The position numbers were made by a program, and so were the translations under genes. Shown one piece after another: positions 58,331 to 64,000 of a stretch of DNA of 64,000 nucleotides (position 1 is its first letter; every line of letters starts with the position of its first letter). Below the pieces are notes generated by a model. The model worked only from the letters and a program-made list of their open reading frames with translations, was not told the DNA's origin and did no database searches. Origin of the DNA: Symsagittifera roscoffensis (taxonomy: Eukaryota; Xenacoelomorpha; Acoela; Convolutidae); assembly GCF_963678635.1 (NCBI RefSeq), contig NC_087067.1, positions 11,389,716-11,453,715 of the forward strand, in the 5' to 3' direction.

Positions 58331-61300
58331 AAACGGTCCACTTACATTTTTAACCCCATCCCCCCCTAAGTTTCCAAACATTTTAAAAAAATTGTTGAAA
58401 GGAACATAATTGAGAAATTGAGCAACATACAAACAGTAACAAAAATCAAAGTTGTGCTGAAAAATGTTGAAAATTAATATGTAACCAACTTTAATTTGAA
58501 ACGTAGAAAACATTGTATGTCGTTGAAATCATAATAGAGTTTTATTGTCTTTATCTATAAAATTGAAAAACAATCAATTATAATTGATTTGCAATGGGTT
58601 TTAATGCTTTATTAAATAATAATTCTTTTATAATTGATTATAATAGATTATTTTTCACTCCTATAGACACTGACAATAAAACTTAAATTAAATCAACTTT
58701 TATCCACGGGACTCCACTGCGGGCACCCCCAAGCCTGGGGGAGGATGTTAACTTGGTTCCAACTTGAGAATTTTCAGCCAATCAGTATCGAGAATTTTAC
58801 ATGCAACGGTTAACAAGCTTATTCCGACTCAAATGATGGGGTTGAAGATCAAGCCTTAAAAATTCTGCTAGCAGCAGAATTTAGCAGAATTCGGCTCAAG
58901 AGCAGATATTTCATAGAGCAGAAAACAGAGCTGAACTTCAATCATACGGCAGAATTTGTCGATTTGGGTCTTTTCTGTAAAACGGCCCAAAATTACCAAG
59001 ATTTCTATTTACAATGAAAATAATTATGTTTTTTCGTTGGAATAAAATCAACCAACCACTAGAGAGCAATATGAATCAATTTTCAAATTAAAATAAATAT
59101 CAGTTTTGGGCCGAAAACGGAAAAGACCCGTCAATTTTTCTCAAAACTTTTCCAAAACTTGACGAAATAAAAGCTGCAATTCTTTTTCTCGGAAACACCA
59201 ATCAAGCATCTTGGCTCTATCCGACTAAAGTTTGATCAAAAACTGCTCGATTTCTCAAAAACACAAAAATTGAATTTATCCGCGTCTCTACTAATCTACT
59301 ATTTTGCTTCTTGAAAGTTCTCTGCTCGTTTTTCAAATTAATTTTTTTTCGCAAAATGATTCAAACAGTAATTTTTTTTGTAAATAACGCATGATTAAAT
59401 AACATTTTGATAGAGCAGAAAAAACATCAGAAAAACATTTTTTCTATAAAGCAGCAGGAGGGCATGTTAACGTGATCAAATTATTCCGCCTGTCAATCAA
59501 AATTTCACTGATTCGAGACCTGTCGTGATCTGTGTTCGTTGCTTGATGTTGAGACAGCATTTCTCAAAAAAAAAATAGAAACAAAAATTGCATGTAGGAG
59601 AGCTAATGCGCACAGAAACTTTTTAGATTCGAAAAGCTGATGGATGATTTCAATCAAAATAGGTTTTCTTGATAGATTTGTTGTTAGTTGAGAATTTAGG
59701 GGGAATGGGAAAGCTTAAATTGATATTTGGATATCAATAACTCTTGATAATAAACAGTTTTATAATTGTTTTTTTTTTTAAAAAGTTATCTTTTATTTTC
59801 ATTTTTTTGCTCGACAGTTCTTTGATTGGAAAGTATCTATGGAATAGGGAGACATATTTTAGATGATTTCAGGCGCATCAATTGCTGCTTGTTTCTGATT
59901 GATTGTGATATCATTTTAAAACTTTTTAGTTGTTATTTCGGTTCCCTTATTGACTCTGAGAGAAAAAAAAACCACTCAAAAACCACCCGAGCATAATTAT
60001 TCCGTCAGTTTCTTCGAAAGTAGTCTCCTTTGAATTAAACTTTAATTCTATAATTTTATTTTTGTCGGTTTTCTTTATATTGACCATGAATCCGCTTATT
60101 CTGGACCTGTAATTTTTTTACATGTTTCATTTCTGCTTCTTTTTCTAATTTCTTACAATAAGAGAAAATTTCTGCAGTTACACTCGGTATTTTTTTTTCT
60201 TCATTTTTCTACTTTTATTTTTTCTACAATTAGAAAAGTGAATTTTTTCATGAAGGGTGTGTTGATATTATAAAAAGTGGGATGCAATTACTTCATGATA
60301 ATGGCTCAGTGATCAGCTATACTTGTTGATTTTTAACAAACATTGCACTGCTTTTAAAAATGCAACCGCTACCGTTTTCTTGATTTAACTGTTTTTAATT
60401 AATATTTAGTTTGTCATAGTTTCAAAAACAGGTTTTTGCTACAAAAAGTTTAAATGTTTTGAGGGTTTTCTAGAGGTTTCTGAGACGTGTAAAATAATTG
60501 TATTTTGCCAAGTTTTTTTTCTTTATTTTTTCTTGCTTAACCTTATTCTGTTAACTGAATGAGTCGAACTTAATAAAGTTTGTATCATGTTGTAAATAGC
60601 AGAGATGGCTGATTTACAACGCTTTTTCTGAACCACTTGAATTTTATTTGTATGTTGAGAATGTCTCCTTTATGATCACTCGGGACTCTGTTTTTTATTT
60701 GCCGATTGAATAGTGGTTTTGATTTTTCAATATTTCATCTACTTCCTACCATTTTATTTTTTTTCTCCTTATTCTGCTCAAAACTGATAGCTCCTATTCT
60801 TTTTTGAGCTCGAATTTGAGACCCATAAATGAGTCGAATTGACCAAAAATACAGATTATTCTTGTCAAATATTCAAATTACACTCGACTCAAATTAACTG
60901 TTGAGTCTGGTCTGGGCTAGAAAAACAGGAAATAGTTTCAAGAAAAAAAACATTTTGACTTCCATTACATTCACTCAAGTAGGCACGCTATTTAGGCTTT
61001 GTTGGTAATCGTCTTAAAAACTATTGAATTACTTTTACTGTTATAACTACTATTATTATGACGCCTTTTGTTTTTCGTTTTAGTAATTTGACCTTAAAAA
61101 ATAAAAAATTTGGGCGGAATAAGTGAAACCCTATTTTGGTTTCATTTTCTGAAAGCTTGAATGGAGGCTGAAATAATGGAATGAAAAAATTTTTTTTTAG
61201 AAGAACCGGAAGCCGAAAAAAATCTCAGCTAATCAATTTTCAGTATTCTAAAGTTCAAAAGAAGGAAGCATGAACGAATATCAGTTTTGCACGGTTTGAA

Positions 61301-61453
61301 GGACGCTGATTGATTGAGAATTTTCAAGCACTTGGTCTTTCACAAAATTACCACTCAAAAATTATCATTAATTAAAACTTATGAACGCTTGTTTTGGGCC
61401 ACTTTTGTGGTTTGATCAAATGATATCGAAAACATTTCAAATGATTTATGAAT

Positions 61454-61502
61454 ATGGTCGGAAAGTTCAGTGCCATTTACACACTTTCAGCCTATCTATT
61501 GG
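61454..61502 (+). mobile_element. Family A Helentron-like 3' end, decayed
   Basis: ATGGTCGGAAAGTTCAGTGC, then ACACTTTCAGCCTATCTATTGG, resembles GGTCGGAACATTC plus the tail CCGACTATCCTTG. The stem-loop is lost. Confidence 0.38.
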
Positions 61503-62467
61503 TATTTGAAATTTGTAAAATTAAATGACTTATTCAGAGAGTAGAATCGTCTTTTCTATTATATGGCTGCTACTACAGAAAAAGTCCGGTTTGGAAAATG
61601 GATTAAAATATACGTATTTGTTAGATGCTACCAGTTCAATTTTAATTTTTAAATTACCGCCCTGTCTGAAAATGTTAGATATCCTGTCTTACTTTTGATT
61701 GACTCCTTCCCGTTTGACGTCATTTTGAAAAAAGTTGGCTGAGCTAGCAACCACATTACTCCATCAGACTATGAAAAAAAATAATCAAGAATATTTTTGA
61801 CCGAAAAGCAATTGTTTTTAGCATTACTTAAATTAATCCCAAGATAAAAGAGACAAGCAAAGGGGGTCTAAATTTATGGCCGAAGGTCCCAATGGCAGAA
61901 CTTTTACAACCGATTGCAAAAAACCGGCTGTTTATCCGGCATATTGTTTTTCAGATTGATGAACAATGTAGTATAGCTGGAATGCAACTGGGTTACTGCA
62001 GTAAATACCAGATTGCCAAAAACTTTTCGCCATCAACGTCCTCAAAACATTCCAAAGTTCACTCATTCTCTTGTTTTTTCTTCTTTTGAATCTCGAAATT
62101 GAATTCTGTTCGGCTAAAAAAATTGTTAATTCAGCCTTTCGGCTACCAAAAAATTCCCTTCAGCATTTCAGCCATGAAGAAGAAAGGTTAAGATTCAATT
62201 TCTCTATAAGTTCTATTTGCACTTGAGCTGAGAACAAAAGCCGCAATAAATTTTAGCATGTGGTTTTTGACAGGCCAATTGTGTGGATTTCATGGAGACA
62301 ATATCAATACTCTTGTGGGTTCTTAAAGGTCACGCTGGCATGATTCAACCCAGATTTTTCAGATTGGTTAAGAGGGCTTTTTTTAGCTTCCACTAAAAAG
62401 TTAACTAACCAAGGAAAAAAATATTACCAACTAACTATCGATGAAACTCTTTCAGAAACGGAGTTTT

Positions 62468-62798
62468 ACGCACTAAACGGCCCAAAATCAAAGTTGAATC
62501 TGATTGGCTAATTAGACAATCAAGTTCAAACAACATGGCCCGGTGTTTCAATCAAAAATTCCGGCAGATAAAATTTTGGCTGAAATAGCCAAACTTTGGA
62601 AATTTTCTTCCGCTGAAGCCATTTTACTGAATTTTTCTTGAAAAGAATGTGAATTGAAGTGAATTGAAAATAATGCTATTGTTAGACAAAGTTTCACATT
62701 TGATAACCTCGGCTGATTTTATTCTATCCGTTGGAAGTTTTCATTGAATTGCCTGACCAAGATATAAAGATTTTAATTTTGGGCCGTTTTGTGCATAA
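62468..62798. repeat. 331-bp segment with ~27-bp inverted ends
   Basis: ACGCACTAAACGGCCCAAAA at 62468 is inverted at 62772-62798 (TTTTGGGCCGTTTTGTGCATAA). An AAAACGGCCCAAAATTACC word also occurs near 58978. A MITE is possible, but no TSD was found. Confidence 0.48.
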
Positions 62799-62954
62799 GA
62801 ACCCCGGAATGAATCAAGGTTAATTTTTGCTGAGTTTGTCAAAAATTTTAACAAAGTTTTCTTTCAAAATTGCAGTTTAGAATACCTTGAACTTATACAC
62901 TCTGTCGTTTTCTTCGAAAGTGTCGGCACAAAAAGTAATACAAAAAGTATAAAT

Positions 62955-63525
62955 GGAAAAACGGATAGCCGAATGCTGTACAGGTTGCACAAAATGTTCC
63001 GACCTTATTCATTAAAAAAAAGCTTTTTGTTTCTTTTCTTCATGTTTGTGGTTTTTTTTCGGTCTGTGGTGTGATTCGACATCTATAAAAACGAGTAAAA
63101 CATTACCGATTGCAGAAAATGAATGACCAACAAAAAAGAAATTTTAAACTTTTGTAAAACTTTTTTCTTGTTTTTTTTTTTAGAAAAACTTTAATGGCAA
63201 GAAAGCACTATATGAAACTATAAAATTAGGTATTTTTAGCCTAGAAGTCTAAATTAAAAAATTTCATATAACGATCGTTACTCGGTCGCTTTACTTGCGC
63301 AAAATTGTACAAAATTCAAACATTTAAACCAGTTTCTCTCGAGACCGGGAAAACTTTTGAAAATTTTCTAATGTCGTTCGAATCAGCACTGAAATGGCTT
63401 TAATTTGGCATATCGTTTGACACATTCAGATGACAATTTTTGGTAACTCATTATGCGTGAAAAAAAAAATAACACCAACCCGAATCCAAAGTTACTCTCC
63501 ATTTTCAATGGTCGGAACAATAACA
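62955..63525 (-). mobile_element. Helentron-like element, family A, minus strand, near full length
   Basis: On the minus strand it starts GTTCCGACCATTGAAAATGG (from 63518) and continues through AACTTTGGATTCGGGTTGG, TTTTTTTCACGCATAATGAG and CGATATGCCAAATTAAAG. It reaches GGTCGGAACATTTTGTGCAA (about 63005 downward), a weak stem-loop and a CGGCTATCCGTTTTTCC tail. Both subterminal inverse words are intact, so this is one of the two best copies. Confidence 0.62.
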
Positions 63526-64000
63526 GTCGTGATTTTTTATGGCGATTTTTTTCTTTTCTATACAACAAGATATTTTTTTAGGGTTTTGATTGAAACCTAA
63601 TTTAAAAAACACAGTTTTTTTAGAAATGCGCCATTACAGTTTTATCGGCAGAAAAAAAATTATGACAAGTCGCTGTCTCCCGGACCTCGACTTAAGTCGC
63701 TACTGAAATTTCAATAGTCTTTTTTGTGACAACGTTGAAATGGTACTTAAATTGAAATTAAATCTTTGGAGGCAATATTTCATTACTTTATGACAACGGT
63801 GGATTAATTTCAAAATTGCACTTAAAAAATTGGTGGCAAATTTTAATTACTTTATGACATCGTTGATTTATTTTCAAAATTGAAATTAAAAAACGTTAGG
63901 GGCGGGGCGGCTAAATCAGTTAATAATTCTAATAATAATTGCTGGCAGCAAAAATGCAAAATTTCACTAAATGAGGTTCACGGCTCTGATACCAGTTATT

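Larger units (their letters stand above)
58179..64000 (+). other. Transporter intron 2 or beyond, no further exon seen
   Basis: No segment continues the transporter, so the intron appears to run to the window edge. It contains repeat fragments listed separately. Two similar blocks near 58736 and 59456 (GGAGG then ATGTTAAC) suggest another unclassified repeat. Confidence 0.55.

Overview
The window looks like part of a nuclear chromosome of an animal, most likely an invertebrate. It is AT-rich and gene-poor. It has spliced genes with GT-AG introns of about 0.5 to 7 kb, tRNA-derived SINEs, many short cut-and-paste transposon relics and long diverged tandem repeats. One 200-N run marks an assembly gap. 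I cannot place the species. No rRNA, bona fide tRNA, CRISPR or bacterial-type operon was seen.

Three protein genes are supported, all on the + strand. (1) At 106-1179 lies an intact single-exon FtsJ-like SAM-dependent methyltransferase. The last codons of another open frame stop 15 nt before its ATG. (2) A two-exon glutathione S-transferase-like gene has exons at 10747-11083 and 18127-18455. Its 7-kb intron is filled with repeats and the spliced product is 221 residues. (3) The first two coding exons of an SLC16-type monocarboxylate transporter lie at 57074-57287 and 57812-58178, and the gene runs out of the window. The three genes show no pathway link.

The rest is repeat-derived DNA or AT-rich DNA in which I see nothing. 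From left to right: a Helentron-like element (2.9 kb); a tRNA SINE and a GC-rich minisatellite carrying a 5'-truncated SINE (4.5-6.0 kb); a 286-bp hairpin (6.45 kb); a Helentron-like element, nested hAT-type MITEs and a TA-flanked MITE (7.5-9.9 kb); the GST gene with its intronic array, SINEs and MITEs (10.7-18.5 kb); a MULE remnant with terminal repeats and a C-terminal transposase fragment (18.8-20.5 kb); a 10-kb array of diverged ~1.67-kb units (22.9-32.9 kb); tandem duplications, more MITEs and the gap (33-40 kb); mostly blank DNA (40-57 kb); and the transporter (57-58 kb) followed by its long intron, with a minus-strand Helentron-like copy at 63 kb.

I found no new multi-gene system. The most unusual material is the pair of repeat families sharing one terminal architecture (inverted GTTCCGAC / GTCGGAAC, a 6-bp stem-loop, then a conserved tail), the 10-kb long-period array, and the TSD-proven nested MITE insertions.
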